A DNA stretch of 64,000 nt, from contig JAFWQA010000002.1 in assembly GCA_017509255.1 (NCBI GenBank), positions 124,001 through 188,000 of the forward strand, read 5' to 3'. Of the stretch, positions 40,482-48,519 are shown in pieces (the first letter of the stretch is position 1; the number at the start of each line of letters is the position of its first letter). Source of the stretch: Clostridia bacterium. GTDB lineage: Bacteria > Bacillota > Clostridia > Christensenellales > Aristaeellaceae. The notes beneath the pieces were generated by a model. That model was given only the letters and a program-made list of their open reading frames with translations, did no database searches and was not told the DNA's origin. Both the position numbers and the translations under genes were made by a program.

Positions 40482-41090
40482 TTATCCTTCCTTCAGCAGG
40501 GGCAGGATCTCCTCCGGCAGCAGGGCGGCGAGGCCGGCCGGATCCCGGTTTTCCGCCAGGAGGCGGCGCGCCCGCGTGGAGGAAACGCTCCGGATCTCCT
40601 CCGGGGCGGTCACCAGGCGGATATACGGGGAAAGCGCGCGCAGGTACGGGTCCTGCCGCAGAAGCTCCGCGCAGTCATCCTCCCCGCGGGATACGCACAC
40701 AATACCGAACTCCCGGGCGATCTCCTCCACATGCAGCCAGCCGCGCTCCAGCTCCCGCAGCTTGTCAGAGCCCATGAGAAGGGAAGCCCGGACGCCTCCC
40801 TCCCGGAGGCGGCAGAGCGTGTCATAGCTGCGTGGCTGCCTGTCCTGCTTCAGCTCGATGTCGGAGACCGCCATCCACGGGCGGGTCTCCGACAGCTTTT
40901 TCAGCATGGCCAGACGGGCTTCGTCCGGCCACGCTTTGTCTTTACCCTGATCACCCCGGATGTAGACGGAGCGGGAGGGAATAAAGATCACCGGCTCCGT
41001 CCCGGTCTGCTCCGCGGCCGCGCGGGCGGCCGCCAGATGCGCCAGGGTCGGGGGATTGAAGGCCCCGAAAAAGGCCAGCGCCGTTTTCAT
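40482..41090 (-). CDS. NadD-like nucleotidyltransferase
   Basis: The 202-residue protein has the nucleotidyltransferase fold: FFGAFNPPTLAHLAAAR at residue 7, where TLAH stands for the usual (H/T)xGH, and SVSSTRARRLL near 170 for the ISSTxIR motif. LLMGSDKLRELERGW near 100 fits NadD/NMN adenylyltransferases. It sits one base after the nadE stop codon, so a role in NAD synthesis is likely. The usual Gly of the HxGH motif is Ala, a conservative change that may matter for activity. The ATG at 41088-41090 is used. Confidence 0.78.
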   Translation of the reverse strand: MKTALAFFGAFNPPTLAHLAAARAAAEQTGTEPVIFIPSRSVYIRGDQGKDKAWPDEARLAMLKKLSETRPWMAVSDIELKQDRQPRSYDTLCRLREGGVRASLLMGSDKLRELERGWLHVEEIAREFGIVCVSRGEDDCAELLRQDPYLRALSPYIRLVTAPEEIRSVSSTRARRLLAENRDPAGLAALLPEEILPLLKEG

Positions 41091-41091
41091 G

Positions 41092-41865
41092 TTACGCTTC
41101 CTCTCCGGCAAACGGGTCCAGGCGCGCCGGCATGCGGCGCTTGTGCATGTTTTTCATCTCCCGGTCGCGGATCTTCGCGTCCGTTTCGGCGTTCCCGCAG
41201 GTGCCGAGGCGGATGTAGCTGTGGATGTCCGCGTAACGGAGGCCCATGTTTTCCTCATCCGTCATGCCGCTCAGCCCGTCGGAGGGCGCCTTCCGCACCA
41301 GCTCCCGCGGGAGCTCCTCCATGGTCAGGCCGATCTCCACGACCTCCACACTGGTCAGATTGCCCAGCACGGAAAAATCGCAGGAGGTGTCGCCGTCCTT
41401 GGTGCAGTAGCCGACCGTGGCCTCGCTGAGGTTGCCGGTGCCCGCGACCCGGGCGCCCAGCGCCTGGGCAATGTAGCGGACCGCCGTCATGCGCAGCCGC
41501 GGGCCGATGTTGGTGTTGGCTTGCCAGCTGTCCGGCACGGCGAACTCATCCTCCGCCGCGAGCCGGTCCGTTTCCGCCCGGAGGGCCCGGTGCATCGCGC
41601 CGATGTTGACGGTCTTTTTGCGGATGCCGAGCGCCTCGCAGACGCGGCGGCTGTCGTCCAGATCCTTCTGCTCCCCGTCCGGCATCATCACGCCGTATAC
41701 ATTTTCCTTTCCCAGCGCCCGCGCGCAGAGCGCCGCGGTCACCGTGGAATCCTTTCCGCCGGAAATGCCCAGAGCGACCCGCTCAAAGCCCTGCTCCCGG
41801 GCGAATTTCCGGATCTCCCGGACCAGCGTGTCGCGCGCCTTTGCCGCGTCAAACGGTACAGCCAT
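41092..41865 (-). CDS. nadE: NAD(+) synthase, ammonia-dependent
   Basis: The 257-residue protein has the PP-loop GISGGKDSTVTAAL near residue 34, NIGPRLRMTAVRY near 120 and TGNLSEATVGYCTKDGD near 145, all signatures of NadE. It adenylates nicotinate adenine dinucleotide and amidates it to NAD; without the glutaminase domain found in long forms it depends on ammonia. GAGGAAAAG lies 4 bases before the ATG at 41863-41865. The NadD-like gene follows after a single base, making a compact NAD-synthesis pair. Confidence 0.95.
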   Translation of the reverse strand: MAVPFDAAKARDTLVREIRKFAREQGFERVALGISGGKDSTVTAALCARALGKENVYGVMMPDGEQKDLDDSRRVCEALGIRKKTVNIGAMHRALRAETDRLAAEDEFAVPDSWQANTNIGPRLRMTAVRYIAQALGARVAGTGNLSEATVGYCTKDGDTSCDFSVLGNLTSVEVVEIGLTMEELPRELVRKAPSDGLSGMTDEENMGLRYADIHSYIRLGTCGNAETDAKIRDREMKNMHKRRMPARLDPFAGEEA

Positions 41866-41954
41866 TTCTTTTCCTCTTTTCCTTGTGATCTTTTTTCCCG
41901 CCCCTTCCGGCGGGAAGTGCTTTATACGGTGATCCTGTCCGGCAGGAAAAGCTG

Positions 41955-43160
41955 TCAATGAGAACCGTCCCTGCTGACTGCTTTGCAGAGGTTGAAGGCG
42001 GCGAAGCGGTCCAGGGCGCGGTCCAGCGCGGCCTGAAGCGCTTTGGTCTGCCGCACGCCCGGCTCATACCAGACGTTTTTGACAGTCAGGACGCCCTTCT
42101 TCACGTCCGCGGCCGCCTCGATGCGGCCGACGAAGCGGTCGCCGTACAGCATGGGCAGCACGTAATAACCGTACTTTCTCTTTTCCGGCGGGGAGTAGAT
42201 CTCCCAGGAATACCTGAAGCCGAACAGGGACTCGATCAGCTTCCGGTCCCAGAGCATCGGGTCCAGCGGGGCCAGGAATTCCAGCCGCTTTTTCGTGTCC
42301 GCGCTGCCGTCAAGCACCGCCTGCAGCAGAGGGAGGTCGGAGGAAAGCATGTACAGGGGGAAGCGGATGCCCTCCACGCGCAGCTCCGTGATCTTTCCTT
42401 CCTCCTCCAGGAGCCGGAAGGCTTCGTTCCGGGCATCGTTGTCCAGCTCAATGCCGAGGAAGGCGTCCGACCGGCGGTTCCACATCAGCCCGACGGCGCC
42501 GACGCGGCGCAGCACGCGCCAGCGGAGCCATTCCGCCTGATCCGCGCAGGGGCTGGGCTGCCGGAGAAGCTCCGCGTCAATGTATTTCTCCGCCAGGTCA
42601 TAGAACTTGCGGGAGCCGTTCTTGTGATGGATCAGCAGCACGCCGTCGGTATACAGCTGCTCCAGCACGGAGCGCGCCGCTTTGGACTTGCCGTGCCAGT
42701 TGCCGCTCCAGTGCATGGAGGAGTGCCAGATGAGCTCGCCCTCAATGGGCAGGGTGTCGCTGCTGACGGGACCGTTTTCCCGGATATAGGCCACGGCCTG
42801 CTCCGCCAGCTCCGGAATGCCCTCAAAGGTCCTGCCCAGGGCTTTGCTCTTCTCCCGGTAGGGCCGGAAGTACGGCCAGTCCTCCACGGGCCAGATGGAC
42901 AGCTCCTTGTCGCTGTAATCCACCAGGGAGCGGTCCTTGTACAGCAGGTCCTGCAGGGTCTGCTTTTTGAAGCCCTTCACGCGGGACTGCAGCGTCAGCT
43001 CCGCGTTCCTGCCGCAGACGTCCACGGGGTCGAACTGGATGCAGCCGGCCCGGCGCACATACGCCAGCGCACCGCTTTTGCCGGCAAAGATATGCTTCCC
43101 GAGCAGGCCCTGCCGGGAGAGAAGGAACTGCCGCGCCTGCGCGGCGGTGATCTCAGTCAT
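41955..43160 (-). CDS. YcaQ-like winged-helix DNA glycosylase (HTH_42 family)
   Basis: The 401-residue protein follows the YcaQ/AlkX family: an N-terminal winged-helix with Q42-F-D44 in the position of the catalytic QxD motif (AGCIQFDPVDVCG), LPIEGELIWHSSMHWSG near 150, and a C-terminal half with FLAPLDPMLWDRKLIE near 315 and the closing beta-rich region. Known members unhook interstrand crosslinks or remove alkylated bases from DNA. The ATG at 43158-43160 overlaps the DUF402 gene by 8 bases. No secondary-metabolite cluster that would need self-protection lies in the window. Confidence 0.85.
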   Translation of the reverse strand: MTEITAAQARQFLLSRQGLLGKHIFAGKSGALAYVRRAGCIQFDPVDVCGRNAELTLQSRVKGFKKQTLQDLLYKDRSLVDYSDKELSIWPVEDWPYFRPYREKSKALGRTFEGIPELAEQAVAYIRENGPVSSDTLPIEGELIWHSSMHWSGNWHGKSKAARSVLEQLYTDGVLLIHHKNGSRKFYDLAEKYIDAELLRQPSPCADQAEWLRWRVLRRVGAVGLMWNRRSDAFLGIELDNDARNEAFRLLEEEGKITELRVEGIRFPLYMLSSDLPLLQAVLDGSADTKKRLEFLAPLDPMLWDRKLIESLFGFRYSWEIYSPPEKRKYGYYVLPMLYGDRFVGRIEAAADVKKGVLTVKNVWYEPGVRQTKALQAALDRALDRFAAFNLCKAVSRDGSH

Positions 43161-43803
43161 GCCGTACCTCTTTTTCTTCCCGCCGGAGAAGGATCCGGTC
43201 GTTTTCCTGAATACGCTTTTCCACATGCGCCCGGATCCGGGCAAAGCGCGCCTCCGTGGCGGGGATATCTTCCGCCAGCTCCCTGCGGATGGCGTCCCCC
43301 TCCGCGAGGGCGGCTTCATACTGCTCCGGGGTCAGCTCCCCGGAGGCGTACGCGGCGTCCAGCTCGTTCCGGTCGTCCACCTTGACGTCACCCTCCGGTG
43401 AGAAGATCACGTCCAGGTATTTGTCGATGAAAACAGCCACACCGTCCTCCGCGTCCTCCATGCCCTCAATGACGTCGGCATACCAGACCGATACCGGATA
43501 CTGTTTATTCACGAAGGAAGGGTAATTCTCCCGCTCCGGGCCGGGCTTTCCGTCCGGGAAATACTTGGCCGTGACGACCCGGTGTTCTCCGTCCGGGACC
43601 AGCTCCAGCCAGGTCATGCCCTCGCCGCAGACGGCGAGACGGCCGGCTTTCGGCATTTCCCAGTAATAATAATCCCCGCCCGGGATCCGCAGCAGGCAGG
43701 CGAGGCCGTGAAAGTCCTCCGTGTCCACCCGCAGCTGGTAATACGGGAAATGCCAGAAGCCCCAGGCATCCCGGTCAAGACGTTTATGCTTCAAAGGAAT
43801 CAC
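43153..43803 (-). CDS. DUF402 family protein
   Basis: The 216-residue protein matches DUF402 proteins (FomD, nucleoside phosphatase Ntdp): a beta barrel core with WYADVIEGMEDAEDGVAVFIDKYLDVIFSP-type layout near residue 105-135, followed by the acidic DDRNELDAAYASGELT helix that carries the metal ligands, and a C-terminal helix. Characterised members hydrolyse nucleoside di- and triphosphates or cytidylyl phosphonates. It heads the operon with the YcaQ-like gene, with a promoter directly upstream. Confidence 0.8.
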   Translation of the reverse strand: MIPLKHKRLDRDAWGFWHFPYYQLRVDTEDFHGLACLLRIPGGDYYYWEMPKAGRLAVCGEGMTWLELVPDGEHRVVTAKYFPDGKPGPERENYPSFVNKQYPVSVWYADVIEGMEDAEDGVAVFIDKYLDVIFSPEGDVKVDDRNELDAAYASGELTPEQYEAALAEGDAIRRELAEDIPATEARFARIRAHVEKRIQENDRILLRREEKEVRHD

Positions 43804-43824
43804 CTCATCCGGCTTATTTTACTA

Positions 43825-43853
43825 TATTTACAGCCCGCACGCGAGGGGAACAA
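43825..43853 (-). promoter_or_regulatory. Promoter of the DUF402/YcaQ-like operon
   Basis: Minus-strand TTGTTC (43848-43853), 17 bases, TAAATA (43825-43830). Confidence 0.5.
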
Positions 43854-43875
43854 AACGGAAATATGAAAAAAAGAC

Positions 43876-43908
43876 AAAAAAACGGAACCGCCCGTACAGG
43901 CGGCTCCG
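43876..43908 (-). terminator. Terminator of the PadR/DUF2812/small membrane protein operon
   Basis: CGGAACCGCC pairs with GGCGGCTCCG apart from one mismatch, and a run of seven T follows on the minus strand. Confidence 0.8.
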
Positions 43909-43922
43909 CGGGGATACAGCGG

Positions 43923-44114
43923 TCATTTCCGGAGCTTCAGCACGGTGGTGAAGCCGAACACCGCCAGGGAGGCCAGACTCAGGATGCCGCAGACCCGGAC
44001 CAGGGTGTCCGGCAGCTCCTGCCCCGACAGGCTTCCGTACAGGAACAGGATGCCCGAGACGGCAATGACGATGAGGGAAACCGTCCAGAGAAGGTTGATC
44101 TTATTGCTTTTCAT
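43923..44114 (-). CDS. Small two-span membrane protein, 63 residues
   Basis: AAAGGAG lies 9 bases before the ATG at 44112-44114. Two hydrophobic segments (about residues 8-27 and 37-58) separated by a polar loop form a helical hairpin ending in a basic tail (LKLRK). No family is recognised. It is the third gene after PadR and DUF2812 and is closed by the terminator, so it belongs to that regulated set. Confidence 0.7.
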   Translation of the reverse strand: MKSNKINLLWTVSLIVIAVSGILFLYGSLSGQELPDTLVRVCGILSLASLAVFGFTTVLKLRK

Positions 44115-44151
44115 ACGGATACACTCCTTTTGTATTCGGTAAGGGAAACGG

Positions 44152-44709
44152 TCAATCGCCGCCGCCGTATTTGTTCCGGAGCCGGCGGAGCTTGACGCCG
44201 CAGTAGACGAACAGTCCGATCTCAAAGAGCAGCAGAATGCTCAGAACAAAAAGCATCGAGCGGGCGGACGAACTGCGGAATTCGGACAGCGAGAGGAAAT
44301 TCGGGAGCTGGATCAGCACGAACACCAGCACCAGCGGGATCAGCCGCTTGAGCGCGACGCGCTGCACCATTTTCACGCGGGACGCGTTGTCGGAGAGGAT
44401 CTCGCTGTCCTGCTCCGAATCGGCCTCCGAGGCGGGCTTGCGGAAATACATCCAGCCGAGCCAGCGGGCAAAATACTCCCAGCCGTAGTCCCGGAAGAGC
44501 TGGAGATAGTCTCCCTCCGCAATGCCGGACTGCGGGAAGTCCAGCCGGTAGACCACGTCCTCCGGCTCACAGCGCTCAAAGACGTAGAATCCCGGAGGAT
44601 ACAGCCGGAGCATCTTCCAGCCCTCCCTGTGCTGCTCCCGCAGCCAGGCCTCCTCCTCTTCGTAGTCGGCGATGGTGAAAAAACGGAATAATGTTTTCGT
44701 TTCAGCCAT
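44152..44709 (-). CDS. DUF2812 membrane protein
   Basis: The 185-residue protein has an N-terminal DUF2812 domain (about 1-95, with EAWLREQHREGWKMLRL and DYGWEYFARWLGWMYFRK) and two hydrophobic spans (about 125-145 and 155-175). In Firmicutes DUF2812 genes regularly follow a PadR-type repressor and are released under envelope stress, but the biochemical role is not known. The ATG at 44707-44709 overlaps the PadR gene by 8 bases. Confidence 0.85.
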   Translation of the reverse strand: MAETKTLFRFFTIADYEEEEAWLREQHREGWKMLRLYPPGFYVFERCEPEDVVYRLDFPQSGIAEGDYLQLFRDYGWEYFARWLGWMYFRKPASEADSEQDSEILSDNASRVKMVQRVALKRLIPLVLVFVLIQLPNFLSLSEFRSSSARSMLFVLSILLLFEIGLFVYCGVKLRRLRNKYGGGD

Positions 44710-45025
44710 TGAATGTTTCCCCCCTGCTGTTGGCATAAAGCCGGTCGATGCGGCGCAGCTCCAATCCAAGCACCTCCGCTCCCAGATCCGTCATCTGATA
44801 CAGCTTTCGCTTGTCCTCCTCCCGGACAAAGACGATCAGTCCGTCCTTTTCCATCCTGGAAAGCGTGCCGTACATCGTGCCCGCCCCGATGATGACCTCG
44901 CCGCGGGTCAGTTCCCGGATCTTCTGGCTGATCCCGTAGCCGTGCTGCGGCTCCCGCAGGCAGAGCAGGATGTAGAAGGCGCTTTCCGTCATGGGGACGT
45001 AGACGCGTTTGATCCTGACGTCCAT
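44702..45025 (-). CDS. PadR family transcriptional repressor
   Basis: The 107-residue protein is a compact PadR winged helix: AFYILLCLREPQHGYGI near residue 17 and the wing ending in REEDKRKLYQMTDLGAEVL near 75 are the family motifs. PadR repressors bind palindromes with ATAT-rich arms and leave them upon ligand binding. Three such sites lie in its own promoter, so autoregulation is likely. AGGAGG lies 6 bases before the ATG at 45023-45025. Confidence 0.9.
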   Translation of the reverse strand: MDVRIKRVYVPMTESAFYILLCLREPQHGYGISQKIRELTRGEVIIGAGTMYGTLSRMEKDGLIVFVREEDKRKLYQMTDLGAEVLGLELRRIDRLYANSRGETFNG

Positions 45026-45050
45026 GATGTACCTCCTTGACTATCCGACC

Positions 45051-45103
45051 TCGATATATCGAGGCGCGATATAAATATATCGGGGTTCGATATATTTGTC
45101 AAG
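45051..45103 (-). promoter_or_regulatory. PadR operon promoter with repeated CGATATA operator sites
   Basis: Minus-strand TTGACA (45098-45103), 17 bases, TATATT (45075-45080). CTCGATATATCGAG (45051-45064) is a perfect palindrome, CGATATAAATATATCG (45068-45083) is nearly palindromic and covers the -10, and TCGATATA (45088-45095) is a third half-site in the spacer. Confidence 0.8.
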
Positions 45104-45237
45104 CCTTTTTTTCATTTTTTTTGAAGACGGGTGACACCGCGGCCTTATCCGTCATCCCGGCTGACACCTGAAGGGGAAGACCTTTGGCGGCGCCTTCGTT
45201 CCGACAGCATGAACGGATCACCGGACCGTTCATATAA

Positions 45238-45269
45238 AAGAAAACCGGGAAGCGGGAAACGCTTTCCGG
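45238..45269 (-). terminator. Terminator of the HAD hydrolase gene
   Basis: CCGGGAAGCG (45245-45254) pairs with CGCTTTCCGG (45260-45269) apart from one mismatch; TTTTCTTTT follows on the minus strand. Confidence 0.75.
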
Positions 45270-45290
45270 ATCGGGAGACAGAAAGGGGAG

Positions 45291-45932
45291 CTACAGGTAT
45301 TTCGCGATATCCGCGGGGGTTTCGGCGATATAGGTGGCGCCGGCGTTCTGCAGCTCGCGGAGGCTGCCGTAGCCGTAGAGGGCGCCGATGGAGTCCATGC
45401 CGACGTTCCGGGCGGCGGTGATGTCGTTTTCCCGGTCGCCGACCATGACGCAGCCGCTGACGTCGGTGATGCCGCATTCCTTCAGGGCATAGCGGATGAC
45501 CTCGGTTTTGGTGTTCCGGTCCTCATGGTTGGCGGTGGCGACAAAATCGAAGTACTGGCGCAGCGCAAAGTGCTCCAGCACCTTGTTTGTGCCGGTCTCT
45601 CCCTTGGAGGTGGAGATGATCAGCCGTTTTCCCGCGGCCCGCAGCTTTGCCAGCAGCTCCCGGATGCCGGGGTAGACCGCGTTTTCGTACACACCGCCCA
45701 TACTGTGGTAATACTCCCGGTAGTAGCCGAGAGCCCGGTCGACCTGCCCGCCGGACAGACCGTAGAGCACCTGATAGGACTCCTCCAGCGGGGGACCGAC
45801 AAATTTGCGCAGGTTGTCCTCATCGCCGACCTCCAGGTCCATCCGGTCCAGCGAATGGCGGACGGCGTTCATGATGCCCGGACCGGAATCGGTCAGCGTT
45901 CCGTCCAGATCAAAAAGCACAGTATCGTACAT
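45291..45932 (-). CDS. HAD-IA family phosphatase (phosphoglycolate phosphatase-like)
   Basis: The 213-residue protein has motif I FDLDGTLTDSG near residue 7 with both Asp residues, motif II ISTSKG near 105, Lys in the RNTKTEVIRY region near 140 and motif IV VGDRENDI near 163. A helical cap lies between motifs I and II. The pattern fits Gph/YjjG-like phosphomonoesterases used for metabolite repair. GGAGGATG precedes the ATG by a few bases. It is monocistronic, with its own promoter and terminator. Confidence 0.9.
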   Translation of the reverse strand: MYDTVLFDLDGTLTDSGPGIMNAVRHSLDRMDLEVGDEDNLRKFVGPPLEESYQVLYGLSGGQVDRALGYYREYYHSMGGVYENAVYPGIRELLAKLRAAGKRLIISTSKGETGTNKVLEHFALRQYFDFVATANHEDRNTKTEVIRYALKECGITDVSGCVMVGDRENDITAARNVGMDSIGALYGYGSLRELQNAGATYIAETPADIAKYL

Positions 45933-45970
45933 TGTTCATCCTCCCCGGGGCCTGTTCAAAAGATACGGTC

Positions 45971-45999
45971 ATTATACCCCGGTTCCGCCGGGCGCGCAA
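45971..45999 (-). promoter_or_regulatory. Promoter of the HAD hydrolase gene
   Basis: Minus-strand TTGCGC (45994-45999), 17 bases, TATAAT (45971-45976). It directly abuts the pyk terminator. Confidence 0.7.
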
Positions 46000-46001
46000 T
46001 A

Positions 46002-46035
46002 AAAACCGGGCCAGCCCTTCCGGGCTGCCCGGGAA
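46002..46035 (-). terminator. Terminator of pyk
   Basis: CCGGGC and GCCCGG arms with an inner AGCCC/GGGCT stem; on the minus strand TTTTTATT follows. Confidence 0.8.
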
Positions 46036-46057
46036 CCGGCGTTCTGTTCCGGCTCTG

Positions 46058-47470
46058 TCAGCAGACCTGCACCTTGATCATGTTGGTATTGCCGGCGCCG
46101 CCGCCCAGCACGCCGCCGGTCATGACGATGTTGTCGCCGGGCTGCAGGTTCAGCAGCTCCCGGGCGACGACGATGTCGTGCTCGAACATCTCATCCATGG
46201 AGTCGTATTTCTCGCAGAGCACGGGCAGCACGCCCCAGCTGAGGTTGATCTTCCGCCAGGCCTTTTCGGAGGCGGTCATGCCGATGATGTCCACCGGGCC
46301 GCGGAAGCGGCTGACCATGCGCGCGGTCAGGCCCGTGAGGGAATTGACCACGATGCACTTCGCGTGGACGTCGATGGCCATGGCGCAGGTGGCGTGGGAC
46401 ACGGCGTCCTGATTGTTCCGGATCACGAAGTCCGCTTCCCGGAAGCGCTTTTCATAATGGATCTGCTTTTCCGAGAACTCCACGGTCTCCGCCATGGTCC
46501 GGACGGCCTCGACGGGGAATTTGCCCGCCGCGGTCTCACCGGAGAGCATGACGGCGGAGGTGCCGTCATAGACGGCGTTGGCCACGTCGGAGATCTCCGC
46601 CCGTGTCGGCCGCGGATTCTGGATCATGGATTCCAGCATCTCCGTGGCGGTGATCACGCGCTTGCCGAGCAGGCGGCATTTGTGGATCAGGTATTTCTGC
46701 ACGGAGGGCACCTCGATGGCGGGGATCTCCACGCCCAGATCGCCGCGGGCGACCATGATGCCGTCCGCCACCTCGCAGATGCCGTCGATGTTCTCCACGC
46801 CGGAGCGGTTCTCGATCTTGGCGATGATCTCGATATCCTGCCCGCGGTTCCAGTTCAGGAAATTGCGCAGGGACAGGATGTCCTCCTTGCAGGAGACAAA
46901 GGACGCGGCGACAAAGTCGACGCCGTTCTCAATGCCGAAAAGGATGTCGCTGCGGTCTGCCTCGCTCAGGAATTCCTGCTTCATCACCCGGCCGGGAAAG
47001 TTCATGCTCTTCCGGTCGGACAGCACGCCGCCGTTGACGACGGTGCACAGAGCCTCCGTGCAGGTCACCTTTCTGACCTCAAAGACGACCAGTCCGTTGT
47101 TGACCAGGATCCGGTCCCCGGGCTGCAGGTTGCGCATCAGGTCCTTGTAGCTGACGGAGACGGACTGTTCGTTCCCGACGATATCGTCCGTGGTGAAGGT
47201 GAAGTCCGCGCCCTCCTCCAGCGTGACCCTGCCGTTTTCAAAGGTACCGATGCGGTATTCCGGGCCCTTCGTGTCCAGCATGATGGCGATGGGCATGCGC
47301 AGCTCCTCCCGCACCTGCCGGATCAGCTCAATCTTCTTTTTATGCTCCTCATGCGTGCCGTGGGAGAAGTTCAGCCGGGCCACGTTCATGCCGGCAAGGC
47401 ACATCCTGCGCAGGGTCTCCGCGTTCTGGCTCGCGGGGCCGATCGTACAGACGATTTTGGTTTTTCTCAT
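46058..47470 (-). CDS. pyk: Pyruvate kinase
   Basis: The 470-residue protein opens RKTKIVCTIGPASQNAETLR, has NFSHGTHEEH near residue 39, the EIIAKIENRSGVENID region near 215 with the catalytic Lys, and MVARGDLGVEIP near 240. It converts PEP and ADP to pyruvate and ATP. The extra PEP-utiliser domain carried by many Clostridium and Bacillus enzymes is absent. GAGGTG lies 6 bases before the ATG at 47468-47470; an upstream in-frame GTG would overlap that site. A terminator follows directly. Confidence 0.97.
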   Translation of the reverse strand: MRKTKIVCTIGPASQNAETLRRMCLAGMNVARLNFSHGTHEEHKKKIELIRQVREELRMPIAIMLDTKGPEYRIGTFENGRVTLEEGADFTFTTDDIVGNEQSVSVSYKDLMRNLQPGDRILVNNGLVVFEVRKVTCTEALCTVVNGGVLSDRKSMNFPGRVMKQEFLSEADRSDILFGIENGVDFVAASFVSCKEDILSLRNFLNWNRGQDIEIIAKIENRSGVENIDGICEVADGIMVARGDLGVEIPAIEVPSVQKYLIHKCRLLGKRVITATEMLESMIQNPRPTRAEISDVANAVYDGTSAVMLSGETAAGKFPVEAVRTMAETVEFSEKQIHYEKRFREADFVIRNNQDAVSHATCAMAIDVHAKCIVVNSLTGLTARMVSRFRGPVDIIGMTASEKAWRKINLSWGVLPVLCEKYDSMDEMFEHDIVVARELLNLQPGDNIVMTGGVLGGGAGNTNMIKVQVC

Positions 47471-47573
47471 ATCAGGCACCTCTGTTTCAGATATTGCTGT
47501 AAAAGTATATTTCGACAGAAGAAAACCGGAACCCTTTCGGGCACCGGCAGGCAGTCCGTTCAGACAGCGCCCC

Positions 47574-48332
47574 TCACAGGGGCAGCGTGGTGAGCAGGTT
47601 CAGGTGTTTTTCCGCGACGATCTTCTTCGCGCGCTCCTCGCATTCGGGCAGCCAGATCCTGTCCACGCGGTGGGAATCCGCGCCGAGGATGACGTCCGGC
47701 TGCTCCTCGCCGGCGATCTTCCAGAACCTCGCGTCGGGATAGTTCCGCCCGTCCCACATGCCCAGGAAGTTGATCTCCACGGGCATATGGCGCGCCTTTG
47801 CACGGCGGATCAGCTCCCGCATGTATTGATCGTAAATCCTGTCATCCCCGGTGAAGTTGGGCAGGTCCGGATGGGCCAGGTACAGGAACTTCCCGGTATC
47901 CATGGCGGTAATGACCTGGCTGCAGTACTGCGCCAGGATCCGCTCGTCGTCCGTGGGAAGGCCGACGTAGACGCCGTCATAGTCGTTGTTGGTGCTGTGC
48001 TGGGCCAGCAGGAAATATTCGATGGGGTAGTTCTCCGTCAGGCGGAGAAGCGCCTCAAAATGCTTCGGGAAGTATTCCACCTCCAGCCCGAGATGGATCT
48101 CAATATCGTCCTTATATTCGTCCCGCAGGTCCAGGGTCTCTCTGACGTAGCCCTCCAGCTCCTCCGGCAGCATACGGATGCCGGAAACGTAGCCGTTGTC
48201 AAAGGGGTAGGGCGTGTGGTCGGAGAAGCCCCAGATCTTATAGCCGGCCTCAATGGCCTTTTCGACATATTCCCGCTGGGTGCCGGTGGCGTGGTGGCAG
48301 CGGGAGGTATGGCTGTGATAATTGGCGATCAT
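47574..48332 (-). CDS. PHP-domain phosphatase (histidinol-phosphatase family)
   Basis: The 252-residue protein has the PHP metal motif NYHSHTSRCHHA at residue 4, SDHTPYP near 37, HLGLEVEYF near 80, a His-bearing LAQHST near 108, LAHPDLPN near 155 and ADSHRVD near 222. It resembles HisK-type histidinol-phosphatases, but no other histidine-synthesis gene is nearby and PHP enzymes also act as exonucleases or sugar phosphatases. A promoter lies upstream; pyk follows 103 bases on. Confidence 0.82.
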   Translation of the reverse strand: MIANYHSHTSRCHHATGTQREYVEKAIEAGYKIWGFSDHTPYPFDNGYVSGIRMLPEELEGYVRETLDLRDEYKDDIEIHLGLEVEYFPKHFEALLRLTENYPIEYFLLAQHSTNNDYDGVYVGLPTDDERILAQYCSQVITAMDTGKFLYLAHPDLPNFTGDDRIYDQYMRELIRRAKARHMPVEINFLGMWDGRNYPDARFWKIAGEEQPDVILGADSHRVDRIWLPECEERAKKIVAEKHLNLLTTLPL

Positions 48333-48396
48333 GGATAATGAACCTCGTTTCTCTTCCGGTGGCGCGGCTTGTCACCCGCGGGCAACTGCCTCAGGA

Positions 48397-48425
48397 ATTA
48401 TAGTCTTCCCGCCGGAAAAACGCAA
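48397..48425 (-). promoter_or_regulatory. Promoter of the PHP phosphatase gene
   Basis: Minus-strand TTGCGT (48420-48425), 17 bases, TATAAT (48397-48402). Confidence 0.7.
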
Positions 48426-48450
48426 CAGGGTCCGTCTTCCTTTTTTCGTA

Positions 48451-48479
48451 TTGCGCGGACTGCTTTCCCGTGCTATATT
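48451..48479 (+). promoter_or_regulatory. Promoter of the nucleoside phosphorylase gene
   Basis: TTGCGC (48451-48456), 17 bases, TATATT (48474-48479), 40 bases before the start codon. Confidence 0.65.
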
Positions 48480-48519
48480 ATCTCAAACCAAAAAAGAAAC
48501 CGAAAAGGAGGAACCGGTC

